64,000 bases of DNA, taken from the NCBI GenBank assembly GCA_009783265.1, contig WRHM01000002.1, positions 1-64,000 on the forward strand, given 5' to 3'. Each line of letters opens with the position of its first letter. Position 1 is the first letter of the stretch. Shown piece by piece: positions 17,701 to 26,333 of this stretch. Below the pieces are notes generated by a model, which saw only the letters and a list, made by a program, of their open reading frames with translations, searched no databases and was not told where the DNA came from. The stretch comes from Oscillospiraceae bacterium. GTDB lineage: Bacteria; Bacillota; Clostridia; Oscillospirales; WRJC01. The position numbers and the translations under genes were made by a program.

Positions 17701-18570
17701 CACATCGAATATTTCCGGAAGAAAAAATTCCGGAGTTTGGGCGTATTGATTTAGTTTATCATATAAACTGAACCCTTCCGCTTTGGCGATATGTAGTTTT
17801 TTATTAATAAAATATTCGATATTTTCTTTTAATCCTCCCGGCATGGGGAACAGAGAACCAAAACCGCTTTCATCGTGGTCGAATTCGGTTTCTTCATCGG
17901 GAAGCGTGATATTATTATTTTTTAAATATTCAAGCAATTTAGAAAATGTAATATTATATTCTGCAAGTTTTGTATCATTAAATTCGATTTTTTTAGCGAT
18001 ACACGGAGATAGCGCGGATATACGGTCGTCTATGCCCTGATATTTTTTCATATAAATCGAAGTGCATGCCATCGGGCTGTGTACCGGAGACAATTTTTTC
18101 AACAAATCGTTTTGGTATAATTCACAATAAGTTACGACGACCGGGCAGGGCTGAGTGATAATACGCGCGTCTTTATTTTTTTCGAGATACCGGACATGAC
18201 CCCATATACATATATCCGCTCCCAGCGAAACGTCGTATATTTTATTTATGCCGAGCCGTTTTAAATATGTAAACAATTTTTTGTATTCCGGAATGTTAGT
18301 TCTGATTGACGGAGCCGCAATTAATGATATGGGAACGCCTTTAGATAAATCATCAAAGAACCGTTCTATATCGTCGGCGTAATAACGTGCTTCATGCTTG
18401 CACGCCGAAACACAGCGGCCGCAGCCGATACATTTATCGTGGTCAATTTTTACTTTTATGTTTCCGGCTTCGTCTTGATAAGTAATATTTACAGTTTCCA
18501 TCGGACATTCACGGACACATCGGTTACACCCTGTACATAATTCGTTCTTTGATTTGATTATTTCAATCAT
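14740..18570 (-). CDS. [FeFe]-hydrogenase-like/ferredoxin hybrid histidine kinase
   Basis: The 1276-residue protein has no membrane segment. Residues 1-60 are a two-cluster ferredoxin (CTGCNRCVRECP; CIGCGRCVSAC). Residues about 70-330 match the [FeFe]-hydrogenase large-subunit fold with H-cluster-like motifs QPCP (L1), SPCIAKK plus IE (L2) and NCEEGC (L3). Next come an Fe-S domain (HIDCGACGSDTCYGMARKIA), two PAS domains (about 445-720), HisKA (MSHEIRTPMN), HATPase_c (DSGIGI, GGTGLGL) and two receivers (VDWRMPGMSG; MDIQMPEMDG). Sensory hydrogenases of groups C/D have the same front half without the proton-relay Cys, as here (Pro). A cytoplasmic H2 or redox sensor feeding a phosphorelay is the best reading; catalysis is not proven. 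There is no HPt domain. Confidence 0.9.
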   Translation of the reverse strand: MIEIIKSKNELCTGCNRCVRECPMETVNITYQDEAGNIKVKIDHDKCIGCGRCVSACKHEARYYADDIERFFDDLSKGVPISLIAAPSIRTNIPEYKKLFTYLKRLGINKIYDVSLGADICIWGHVRYLEKNKDARIITQPCPVVVTYCELYQNDLLKKLSPVHSPMACTSIYMKKYQGIDDRISALSPCIAKKIEFNDTKLAEYNITFSKLLEYLKNNNITLPDEETEFDHDESGFGSLFPMPGGLKENIEYFINKKLHIAKAEGFSLYDKLNQYAQTPEFFLPEIFDVLNCEEGCNIGTACSHDKNIFEIDKMMDNSRRKATEERKREYYESIYKKYDETFDLSHFIRVYQPIPVSFPVITETDIEKSFVLLNKTEFEKQHIDCGACGSDTCYGMARKIALGVNITSNCVFKSKEDAKVEHDENILAHQQIAVMEKSREADERMRTMLDSNPNINILFNSKYQLIDCNLAAVKFLKFETKEDALTGFVERMVKSIPSFQPDGRESIPLAGRLITAAKNGYVKFETALILESTERILDVEFRKIPYENTFAIVGYVHDMTEIRKREDELIRAKEQNELQLTKIDLVVQATRIGLWDMAITDTDPGNPMHAIIYSNEFRNILGFTNETDFPNIIGSWSERIHPEDKEMVFEAFYNHLNDKTGQTYYNIEYRLRMKNGEYAYYRDYCESIRDKNGKPLHLAGALIDVTETKNIILDTERQRIEADAASKSKSDFLANMSHEIRTPMNAIIGMTTIGMNAKNIEQKENSLVKINDASKHLLGIINDILDMSKIEAGKFELSEVTFNFEKMFQSIANVISFRLEEMKHHFAIYIDRNIPDIIIGDEQRLSQVITNLAGNAVKFTPKEGSIKINTYFIGEEKGVCTIKISITDSGIGISEEQQKRLFQPFHQAESHTARKFGGTGLGLTISKNIVEMMGGEIWLESEIGKGSTFSFTVKLKRSEKKNLKFGSRETDLKNIRVLAVDDDPAITADFKGIIEGLGLSCDTAICAEDALQLIEKNGAYNLYFVDWRMPGMSGIELTRELKKNISTQENSLIIMLSFFEFSMVAEEAKEAGVDMFLQKPLFPSTIAEIISKYLGVTEHQTDEINENISGIFEKRRVLLAEDVDINREIVLTLLEPTLINIDCALNGKQALQMFSESPDKYDMIFMDIQMPEMDGYEATRRIRGIDIPQAKNIPIIAMTANVFREDIEKCFEVGMNGHVGKPIDINEIIKKIIKYTAPVYSDKNINEANEVNQTNDKTDETNNIDQAALLLTGTK

Positions 18571-20335
<1,765 letters not shown>

Positions 20336-20355
20336 ATTTTAAAATACAACGCATA

Positions 20356-20394
20356 ACAAAAAAACCGATAGGGAAAACCCCTGCGGTTTTTTTG
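20356..20394. terminator. Bidirectional intrinsic terminator
   Basis: AAAAAAACCG..AGGG / CCCCTGCGGTTTTTTT forms a hairpin with an A run on one side and a T run on the other. It stops the GH51 transcript and the converging operon that ends with the HPt gene. Confidence 0.8.
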
Positions 20395-20407
20395 TTTGAA
20401 GTAAATT

Positions 20408-20737
20408 TTATGAATTTTCCGCAATAAATAAATTGACGGCTTCGATTGTTTGATTCATAGATAATTCTATTTCGGCAGTATCTATGTTTATATCCCCCGC
20501 TTTTAATTTAATATCTGTTGCTTCGGCTTTTTCGCGTAAATCCGAAAGCGATAAATTTGCGGTAAGACCTTTTAAAGTATGCGCGGACGCTTCCGCGGCA
20601 ACAACATCGCCGCTTTTGATTTTACTTAAAAGATCGTTAAGCATAGCTTTGCCATCGAATTTTTTTAAAAGCATTACATATAATTTTTTATTATTGTTTA
20701 AACGAGACATAGCATCGTTTATATTTATCAGATCCAT
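20408..20737 (-). CDS. Stand-alone HPt phosphotransfer protein
   Basis: The 109-residue helical protein is a single HPt domain. The phosphorylatable histidine is in EASAHTLKGLTANLSL (about residue 53). HPt proteins carry phosphate from a hybrid-kinase receiver to a response regulator. Both hybrid kinases nearby lack an HPt domain, so this protein is the natural partner candidate. However, it is encoded 23 nt after the oxidoreductase gene at 20761 and on the same strand, so it appears to be transcribed with the sugar operon rather than with the kinases. A GGGAGGG site lies about 12 nt before ATG 20737. No DNA-binding response regulator is encoded in this part of the window. Confidence 0.9.
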   Translation of the reverse strand: MDLININDAMSRLNNNKKLYVMLLKKFDGKAMLNDLLSKIKSGDVVAAEASAHTLKGLTANLSLSDLREKAEATDIKLKAGDINIDTAEIELSMNQTIEAVNLFIAENS

Positions 20738-20760
20738 GACTTTAGCGTGCCCTCCCTTTT

Positions 20761-21819
20761 TTATTTATAATATCTGTCTATTTTTACAGCTTTACCCGTC
20801 GCGCTTGATTCAAATATCGCCGCCATAACCTGTACAACTTTTCTTACTTCCTCAGGTTTGACTATCAGTTCTTCTTTGCCGTCTAAAACCGCGAGGATAT
20901 TGTGATAATAATCAGCCCAGTCAGTTTGTACTTCGGGTAACGGCAATTCTTCAAGCGTTTCTTTTGGGCGCGGAGCCATTGTTCTTGTAGGGCCGCCTTC
21001 TGTCTGGACTACTTCCTGTTCCCATGACATTTCAAAATCTTTGGCGTGGGTGATTTTGCCGTTGCATTCCCAGTCGTTTACTACGACCGCTCCGCCGTCC
21101 CCGCAAACATACCAGCGGGGAAGCCGTTCAAGATTATACGTCCCGACTTCTATTTGAGTAGACAAACCGCTTTCAAATCTTATAATTGCTTTGAAATAAT
21201 CGTCTACTTCTGGCGTTTTAACCATGTGAAGATTAGCGTAAACTTCCGAAACTGGCTCTTTGAGCATCCAGAGTATCTGGTCAATTAAATGCACTCCCCA
21301 GTCAAAAACCATTCCGCCTCCCGCGATTTTGTATGCTCTCCAGCCGTGCATAACGCCGTTTTGTCCCATAACTCTCGATTCTATCGTATATGGCTTACCA
21401 ACAAGCCCCGTTTCTATTGTTGTTTTAATTATCCTGAAATCTTTGTCCCAGCGTCTGTTCTGATGAACTGTAAATAATTTCCCTGTTTTTTTAGCCGTAG
21501 CGTACATTTCGTCGAAATCTTCGACAGTCATGGCGACCGGTTTTTCGCATATTACGTTTTTACCGGCTTCAAGTGCCGCTATAACCATAGGCTTATGAAA
21601 ATTATTCGGGGTCGCGACAAGAACTATATCAAAATTATCGTCAGCGAGAAAATCCTGAAGTTTATCATACGCTTTTAATTTTCTTTGTTCAGCGACTTTT
21701 AATCTGTCCGGATTTATATCATAAGCCGCGACGACTTTAAAATTTTTAATTCTTTTAGAATTATCGTGATGCCAGCCGGCCATTCCGCCATAACCGATTA
21801 TTCCCATTTTATGCGCCAT
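20761..21819 (-). CDS. Gfo/Idh/MocA family oxidoreductase
   Basis: The 352-residue protein has the Rossmann motif GIIGYGGMAGWHH, the catalytic-lysine motif ICEKPVAM (near residue 95) and the C-terminal domain motif GGGMVFDWGVHLIDQI. These enzymes oxidise or reduce sugars and sugar acids with NAD(P). The order here (oxidoreductase, sugar isomerase/epimerase, oxidoreductase, all minus strand) suggests a catabolic route for a sugar or cyclitol in which oxidation and epimerisation alternate. The start is ATG 21819 behind GAGGTG. The HPt gene follows at 23 nt and is likely co-transcribed. Confidence 0.92.
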   Translation of the reverse strand: MAHKMGIIGYGGMAGWHHDNSKRIKNFKVVAAYDINPDRLKVAEQRKLKAYDKLQDFLADDNFDIVLVATPNNFHKPMVIAALEAGKNVICEKPVAMTVEDFDEMYATAKKTGKLFTVHQNRRWDKDFRIIKTTIETGLVGKPYTIESRVMGQNGVMHGWRAYKIAGGGMVFDWGVHLIDQILWMLKEPVSEVYANLHMVKTPEVDDYFKAIIRFESGLSTQIEVGTYNLERLPRWYVCGDGGAVVVNDWECNGKITHAKDFEMSWEQEVVQTEGGPTRTMAPRPKETLEELPLPEVQTDWADYYHNILAVLDGKEELIVKPEEVRKVVQVMAAIFESSATGKAVKIDRYYK

Positions 21820-21880
21820 TTAATACACACCTCTTTTTTATAAGCGAATATATTTATTTCGCCTTTAATAATTAATTATT

Positions 21881-22852
21881 CTAAGCCCATGATATTTCTG
21901 TAGGTTTTGCTTGGAAAATCATAGCCTGCTGCAGAAAATAAATCGCTTTTTCAAGCCCTTCTTTGGGGGTCATCAGGGAATCTTCATGCTCGATGCTCAT
22001 TACATGATCATAACCTATAAGCCTTAACGCGCTTATCATGTCGCGCCATACCTGCATATTATGCCCGTAGCCCACGCTTCTGAATACCCATGAACGGTTT
22101 ATTTCATCTGTATAGTGCTTAGTATCTAAAACGCCGTTTGCGGCTGTGTTATAATTATCTATCCTGACGTCTTTTGCATGAAAGTGCTGAATAGCGGGGC
22201 CTAAATCAGTTATCGCTTTAACCGGGTCTATTCCCTGCCAGAATAAATGCGACGGGTCAAAATTCGCGCCGATTGTTTTGCCGTCTATTGCGTTTCTGAG
22301 CTTTAATAAAGTTTCGGGATTATATGCGCAGAATCCGGGATGCATTTCAAGAGCAATTTTTGTAACGCCGTGATTTTTAGCAAATTCTGACGTTTTTTTC
22401 CAGTACGGGATTAAAACATCGTTCCATTGATATTCGAGTATATCCAAAAAATCTGGAGGCCACGGGCATGTTACCCAGTTTGGATATTTCGCGCCGTCGT
22501 AATCTCCGGGACATCCCGAAAAAGTTATAACTGTGTCAACTCCGAGTTTTTCTGCGAGCAATACGGCATTTTCAAAATCTCCGTGAAAATCCGCCGCGAG
22601 TTTTTTATCCGGGTGAACGGGATTGCCGTGACAGGACAGCGCGCTTATTATCATGCCGTTTTCATCAACGAGTTTTTTCAGCTCTTTAATTTTCGCGTCG
22701 TCTTTTAAAAGTTCAGCCGGTTTGCAGTGCGCGTTTCCGGGATATCCTCCGCATCCGAGTTCAACGGCGGAAACTCCGAATCCTGACAGATATTTTAGAG
22801 TTTCATCAAGTGAATCATTCGCTAATATTACTGAAAGAACGCCTAATTTCAT
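21881..22852 (-). CDS. Sugar phosphate isomerase/epimerase, AP endonuclease-2-like TIM barrel
   Basis: The 323-residue protein matches the xylose isomerase-like TIM-barrel family. Metal-binding positions are seen in LEMHPGFCAYNP, GANFDPSHLFW, IQHFHAKDVRID and MSIEHEDSL. These supply the Glu, Asp, His and Glu ligands for a divalent metal that supports keto/aldo shifts or epimerisation. The opening LGVLSVILANDSLDETLKYL is the usual first strand and helix. It lies between two Gfo/Idh/MocA genes on the same strand, a common arrangement in inositol and rare-sugar breakdown. The exact substrate is unknown. ATG 22852 is preceded by AAAGGAG. Confidence 0.92.
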   Translation of the reverse strand: MKLGVLSVILANDSLDETLKYLSGFGVSAVELGCGGYPGNAHCKPAELLKDDAKIKELKKLVDENGMIISALSCHGNPVHPDKKLAADFHGDFENAVLLAEKLGVDTVITFSGCPGDYDGAKYPNWVTCPWPPDFLDILEYQWNDVLIPYWKKTSEFAKNHGVTKIALEMHPGFCAYNPETLLKLRNAIDGKTIGANFDPSHLFWQGIDPVKAITDLGPAIQHFHAKDVRIDNYNTAANGVLDTKHYTDEINRSWVFRSVGYGHNMQVWRDMISALRLIGYDHVMSIEHEDSLMTPKEGLEKAIYFLQQAMIFQAKPTEISWA

Positions 22853-22884
22853 AATATTAAAACTCCTTTATTTATTAAATTTAT

Positions 22885-22923
22885 GTCCCGCCTAAATAAT
22901 AATATTAAAATTTAAAGCGGGAC
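22885..22923. other. Intercistronic hairpin
   Basis: GTCCCGC (22885-22891) and GCGGGAC (22917-22923) are perfect inverted repeats around a 25-nt AT-rich loop, between the oxidoreductase and isomerase genes of the sugar operon. There is no T run right after it, so it may be an mRNA processing or stability structure rather than a full terminator. Confidence 0.45.
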
Positions 22924-22962
22924 ACTCCAGAACATAATATAATATAAAATATAATTTTTATT

Positions 22963-24063
22963 TTATTTGCCGAAATAATAAGGCTGTCCGGTTTCTGCCG
23001 ATTTGTAAATGCCCTCAAGGATTTGCGTTACGACAAATGCCTGTTCAGGCAAAACAAACGGAGTTTTATTATTTACAACCGCGTCGATCCAGAATCTTGC
23101 TTCCCTGTCGGCCGGATTATCTGAATTTCCTTCGTAAAAAGCTACGCCTGCTGCGCTCAGGGCGGGTTTTAAAACATATTGCTTGTCATTTTTTACGCCG
23201 TTTATCCTGAGTTCGCCCTGATCAGGCATATCCGCTCCCGCTTTTGTTCCGCAAATTGTCGTGACTGCTTCTTTTGCGTCAAGATAATTTAACGCCCAGG
23301 TAGCTTCAAGATAAATCGTCGCCCCGTCTTCCATTACTATAAATCCGAAAGCAGAATCTTCAACTGTAAATTTCGCGGGGTCCCAGTCGCCCCACGGATT
23401 GCCTGCGTGCGTCTGATTATTTAATTTGTGATAAGTAGTCCCCATACAGAATTTAGGTTTATAATTATTCATTGTCCAGAGAGTCAAGTCAAGGGCGTGT
23501 GTGCCTATGTCTATAAGCGGACCGCCGCCTTGTTTTTCACCGTCTAAAAATACGCCCCATGTCGGGACAGCTCTTCTTCTTATAGCCGTAGCTTTGGCGT
23601 AATAAATATCGCCGAAAGTCCCGGCTTCGGCTTCGGATTTTAAATAAAGAGAATCCGGCCTGTGGCGTCCCTGATAACCGATAGTGAGTTTCTTTCCGGT
23701 CTTTTTAGCTGCGTCAACCATTTTTTGCGCTTCAATGGCAGAAACTGCCATAGGTTTTTCGCATAAAACATGTTTCCCGGCTTCGAGAGCGTCGCATGTT
23801 ATTGGAGAATGCATAGTATTATGGGTCAAAACGTGAACCACATCGATTGTTTTGTCTTCCAAAAGTTTTTTATAGCTGTTTTCGCCCACATATACTTTAG
23901 CGTCGGCAGAGCCGTATTTCTTTGCGGCTTCCTGTGCTCTCTCTCCAATAAGATCGCAGAAAGCGACCATTTCGATATTGTCGAGTTTTTTAAGAGACGG
24001 CATGTGTTTGCCATTTGCGATACCTCCGCATCCAATGATACCGATCCTAACTTTTTGTGCCAT
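22963..24063 (-). CDS. Gfo/Idh/MocA family oxidoreductase, first gene of the sugar operon
   Basis: The 366-residue protein has the dinucleotide-binding motif IGIIGCGGIANGKHMP, the catalytic motif VLCEKPMAV (near residue 100) and the C-terminal GGGPLIDIGTHALDLTLW. The GTHALD motif often provides the second catalytic histidine. It is the promoter-proximal gene of an operon with the TIM-barrel isomerase, a second oxidoreductase and the HPt gene. It begins at ATG 24063 behind GGAGGG. The substrate is not readable; a pyranose derivative from plant polysaccharide is plausible given the GH51 gene that converges on the operon. Confidence 0.92.
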   Translation of the reverse strand: MAQKVRIGIIGCGGIANGKHMPSLKKLDNIEMVAFCDLIGERAQEAAKKYGSADAKVYVGENSYKKLLEDKTIDVVHVLTHNTMHSPITCDALEAGKHVLCEKPMAVSAIEAQKMVDAAKKTGKKLTIGYQGRHRPDSLYLKSEAEAGTFGDIYYAKATAIRRRAVPTWGVFLDGEKQGGGPLIDIGTHALDLTLWTMNNYKPKFCMGTTYHKLNNQTHAGNPWGDWDPAKFTVEDSAFGFIVMEDGATIYLEATWALNYLDAKEAVTTICGTKAGADMPDQGELRINGVKNDKQYVLKPALSAAGVAFYEGNSDNPADREARFWIDAVVNNKTPFVLPEQAFVVTQILEGIYKSAETGQPYYFGK

Positions 24064-24500
24064 AATTTTTCCCTCCGAAATAAATAAAATTTTTATTTAA
24101 TTTTAAATCTTTTCAAGACATACTAATATAATAATAGATTTTTATATATTTTTCAAGTCTAAATTATATATTTTTTATATTTTTTTGAATTTATTTATAT
24201 TTTTGTTAAATATAAGTATCATAGACATCGGCAGAGCCACGTTTGACGCATGGGGCGTTGAGTTGCCTGTTGAGGTATGGCAATTTGCTTATCCATGTTC
24301 TTTTATACCTTTTATCGGTTATATAATCCGTTTTATTGCAAAAACAATGAAAGGCGAATAGGTTTTTAAATAATCGCAGGGCAGGTGTTCGATTCGTCCA
24401 CCTGCCCCGGAAAATGCTTATTAGTGGGTTATAATCAATCGTATTTTAATGCTATAAAATTAAAATGTTAAAAAAATATAAATTAATTAAAATTCCCTTG
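24064..24500. other. AT-rich gap with operon promoter, gene remnant and hairpin
   Basis: This stretch carries the minus-strand promoter TTGAAA (24156-24151) / TATTAT (24133-24128) with a 17-nt spacer for the sugar operon. It also carries the short coding remnant at 24202-24361 and, at about 24378-24410, a GC-rich perfect foldback GGGCAGGTG/CACCTGCCC whose loop holds TTCGATTC, like the T arm of a tRNA. No complete tRNA surrounds it and no T run follows it. The mixture looks like debris at the edge of an inserted segment. Confidence 0.5.
24202..24361 (+). pseudogene. Remnant of a small membrane protein gene
   Basis: An open stretch of about 50 codons ends at TAG 24361 and reads ...DIGRATFDAWGVELPVEVW, then QFAYPCSFIPFIGYIIRFIA and KTMKGE. 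It looks like the last membrane helix and tail of a small permease subunit (DctQ-like proteins have a similar ending). There is no good start or ribosome site, and base composition rises sharply compared with the AT-rich DNA before it. I read it as the surviving 3' end of a deleted gene. Confidence 0.35.
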
Positions 24501-24526
24501 ACTTTAATAATATTAAATGTTATACT
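24498..24526 (+). promoter_or_regulatory. Promoter for the DUF2089-like regulator
   Basis: TTGACT (24498-24503), a 17-nt spacer and TATACT (24521-24526). It lies downstream of the longest possible reading frame start, which supports the later TTG start at 24585. Confidence 0.65.
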
Positions 24527-24584
24527 TAACATTGTTAAATATAAATATAAAATAATTCAAAATTTATTTGAAGAGGGTGATAAA

Positions 24585-24881
24585 TTGGCGGTTGAAATTG
24601 TTCCCGAATGGTTAGCTAATTTAGAAGATGAAGATTTGAATTTTATTAAAAGATTTATTATTTCATCGGGGTCTCTAAAAGAAATTGCTAATATTTACGG
24701 AGTTACTTATCCTACTGTAAGATTAAAATTAGACCGAGTAATTCAAAAAATACAACTATCAGACGATACGCAAAATGAACCATATATTTCACTTATCAAA
24801 CGGCTTGCCGTGAATGAAAAGATAGATTTCGATACGGCAAAAGTTCTCATTTCAGAATATAGAAAAATAAAAGAACCGTAA
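24585..24881 (+). CDS. DUF2089-like helix-turn-helix protein
   Basis: The 98-residue product starts at TTG 24585 behind AAGAGGGTGA; a promoter sits inside the longer upstream reading frame, so that frame's earlier ATG is not the start. The sequence VPEWLANLEDEDLNFIKRFI, then SGSLKEIANIYGVTYPTVRL, is the typical DUF2089 pattern: a short helical domain then a sigma-70 region 4-like helix-turn-helix (residues about 25-55). These proteins are presumed transcription regulators and are often encoded before a small membrane protein, as here. The gene is in a small accessory patch between the sugar operon and the toxin-antitoxin pair. Confidence 0.8.
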   Translation: MAVEIVPEWLANLEDEDLNFIKRFIISSGSLKEIANIYGVTYPTVRLKLDRVIQKIQLSDDTQNEPYISLIKRLAVNEKIDFDTAKVLISEYRKIKEP

Positions 24882-24918
24882 ATATCAAAATTTAAATTAA
24901 TGGAGGAAACGAATTAAT

Positions 24919-25317
24919 ATGAACGAAATCATTTTAACTATTTTTTTTATGATAGCAGTAATTATACTTATACATCAAGCAATATTTTGGCAGATTTATT
25001 TATCTAAACTTGAAAATAAATGGTTTGGACGAATACTTCCTATAGTAAGTTTTATTTTTTCGCTGTTTATTTTCATTAATACGGCATTCTTTGGATATGA
25101 CGGAACAATGACTACTTATATTTATACAAATTATAATGGTCAGACAATCAGTTATATCGGCAGCGAAGCATATAAGTCAACTCATATAATAACGATAATA
25201 TCTGATTTTTTCCTTTTCAATGTTATAACCCTAATATTGCTTGTCATTTATTTTATTTGTCGTGAAAATTTAAAGAAAAACAAAGAAATAGAAAAAATGG
25301 CTATTCAGGATTTATAA
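24919..25317 (+). CDS. Small integral membrane protein
   Basis: The 132-residue protein has three clear hydrophobic segments (about 4-24, 37-57 and 92-115), an outside Tyr/Thr/Asn-rich loop (TTYIYTNYNGQTISYIGSEA), and a charged Lys/Glu tail. I do not recognise a family. It follows the DUF2089-like regulator gene by 37 nt, with GGAGGAAAC before ATG 24919, so they form a two-gene operon. In similar pairs the membrane protein is often the regulated partner or a stress sensor, but nothing in this sequence proves a role. Confidence 0.75.
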   Translation: MNEIILTIFFMIAVIILIHQAIFWQIYLSKLENKWFGRILPIVSFIFSLFIFINTAFFGYDGTMTTYIYTNYNGQTISYIGSEAYKSTHIITIISDFFLFNVITLILLVIYFICRENLKKNKEIEKMAIQDL

Positions 25318-25576
25318 TATTATATTAGAAAATATAAATTTTCTGCATTTAATTAAATTTTCGCTTTTTGCCGTTTGGAGCGATTTTATTACGATTTTCG
25401 TACTCTACATCAGATTATTCGTTCCCGTTCGCTCCTGCCGACAAAAGCCTGTTTTTTGCCGATTTTCCGTCAAAGGCTATTTCCTCAAAACGTCCATTCT
25501 ACCGTGATTTTTAATGGATAAAAATGTAAAGTTTTTAGAGCCTATAAAAGTATAAATTTTTAGGCATTGAAAATTT
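25318..25576. other. Intergenic region with degraded coding trace
   Basis: This 259-nt gap lies between converging genes. On the minus strand a short frame at about 25497-25415 reads FDGKSAKNRLLSAGANGNE then stop. It has no start or ribosome site and looks like the tail of a lost or repeat-derived coding sequence. I see no clear terminator. Confidence 0.3.
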
Positions 25577-25969
25577 CTACGTTTCCGGAATAACTTCTTC
25601 ATCTCCGTTTTGGTCTATATCGCTTGTTTCGTCTGGCGGCGGAGAAACAATGTCAAGCGAACCCTTTGAAATATCGCAAATTTCCCAAAGAGTATCTTCA
25701 TCAACCGTTTCAACAATTCTATAATTTCTTGCCCGAATATCAATAGCTCTTATCTGGTCGCACATGACGAAGCCCGTTGTCTGCAAGCCTTTTAATTCAA
25801 CGTGCAAAGGATTATTTCTATTAGTATTCGTAATAGGGCAAACTATTGTCATATTACTCGCGCTCGAATGAACGGCATTATTTACCACAATAAAAGGTCT
25901 ATACCCCGCCTGTTCATGTCCCCTTGTCGGGTTAAGGTTAATCTTTATAATATCCCCCTGTTTTACCAT
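25577..25969 (-). CDS. mazF: MazF-type endoribonuclease toxin
   Basis: The 130-residue protein opens with the MazF/PemK motif QGDIIKINLNPTRGHEQAGYRPFIVV. Here the Arg/Gly/Glu-Gln segment helps form the active site that cuts single-stranded RNA at short sequences. Further family blocks are IVCPITNTNRNNPLHVEL and QIRAIDIRAR. A longer upstream in-frame start would give an Arg-rich, unnatural N-terminus. The start at ATG 25969 overlaps the mazE stop by 7 nt, typical for translational coupling, so I chose it. The acidic C-terminal tail (PPPDETSDIDQNGDEE) of about 20 residues is longer than usual. Confidence 0.93.
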   Translation of the reverse strand: MVKQGDIIKINLNPTRGHEQAGYRPFIVVNNAVHSSASNMTIVCPITNTNRNNPLHVELKGLQTTGFVMCDQIRAIDIRARNYRIVETVDEDTLWEICDISKGSLDIVSPPPDETSDIDQNGDEEVIPET

Positions 25970-26223
25970 TCTTCTGCACCTACAGGTCCGCCCCAATCTA
26001 TATCTTCCGGTTCTGCCGGAACACCGTTCCAATCTTTTAAGCGTTCAGCAAGGGGAATATGCTTGCGCGTTTCTTTTGACCGCACTATCACCAATCGCCC
26101 ATCAGCTTCGCTTACTTCAACTCGTGACGTTTCGGTAATGCCGACTTTATCAATAAATTCTTTTGGCAACCTTATCCCTAAACCGTTACCCCAACGGTTC
26201 ACGCTAACTATTTTCGTCATCAT
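25963..26223 (-). CDS. mazE: MazE-type antitoxin (AbrB-like DNA-binding)
   Basis: The 86-residue protein has an N-terminal swapped-hairpin AbrB/MazE domain (VSVNRWGNGLGIRLPKEFID) that binds DNA. It also has an acidic, Trp-rich C-terminal tail (LKDWNG, EPEDIDWGGPVG) of the kind that threads into the MazF dimer and blocks it. The gene precedes and overlaps mazF. Its start at ATG 26223 lies behind AAAGGAAT. Autoregulation is suggested by the direct repeats over its promoter. Confidence 0.93.
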   Translation of the reverse strand: MMTKIVSVNRWGNGLGIRLPKEFIDKVGITETSRVEVSEADGRLVIVRSKETRKHIPLAERLKDWNGVPAEPEDIDWGGPVGAEEW

Positions 26224-26252
26224 ATAAAATTCCTTTCAAAAAAAACTTTAAA

Positions 26253-26301
26253 GTATATAGTATATAGTGTACAGTGTATCATGTTTTTTATTAAAAGTCA
26301 A
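26253..26301 (-). promoter_or_regulatory. mazEF promoter with tandem 7-bp repeats
   Basis: Minus-strand TTGACT (26301-26296) and TACACT (26278-26273) with a 17-nt spacer form the promoter. On the plus strand, 26253-26280 contains four tandem heptamers GTATATA, GTATATA, GTGTACA, GTGTATC, which overlap the -10 box and the predicted start. They are a likely binding array for MazE or the MazEF complex. Confidence 0.6.
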
Positions 26302-26333
26302 GTACAAAATAATATCAAAAATACAAAAGTTAT

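Noticed and set aside
10860-18570. Both hybrid kinases being exactly 1276 residues long as a sign of identical genes
   Set aside because: Their N-terminal halves are unrelated; the equal length is a coincidence.
24378-24410. Possible tRNA gene because of a TTCGATTC loop
   Set aside because: Only a T-arm-like hairpin is present; no D arm, anticodon arm or acceptor stem can be folded around it.
24465-24584. Longer N-terminus for the DUF2089-like protein
   Set aside because: A consensus-like promoter lies inside this stretch and a good ribosome site precedes the TTG at 24585.
25970-26032. Longer N-terminus for MazF
   Set aside because: It would overlap mazE in another frame and give an Arg/Cys-rich start not seen in MazF; ATG 25969 has the usual coupled overlap.
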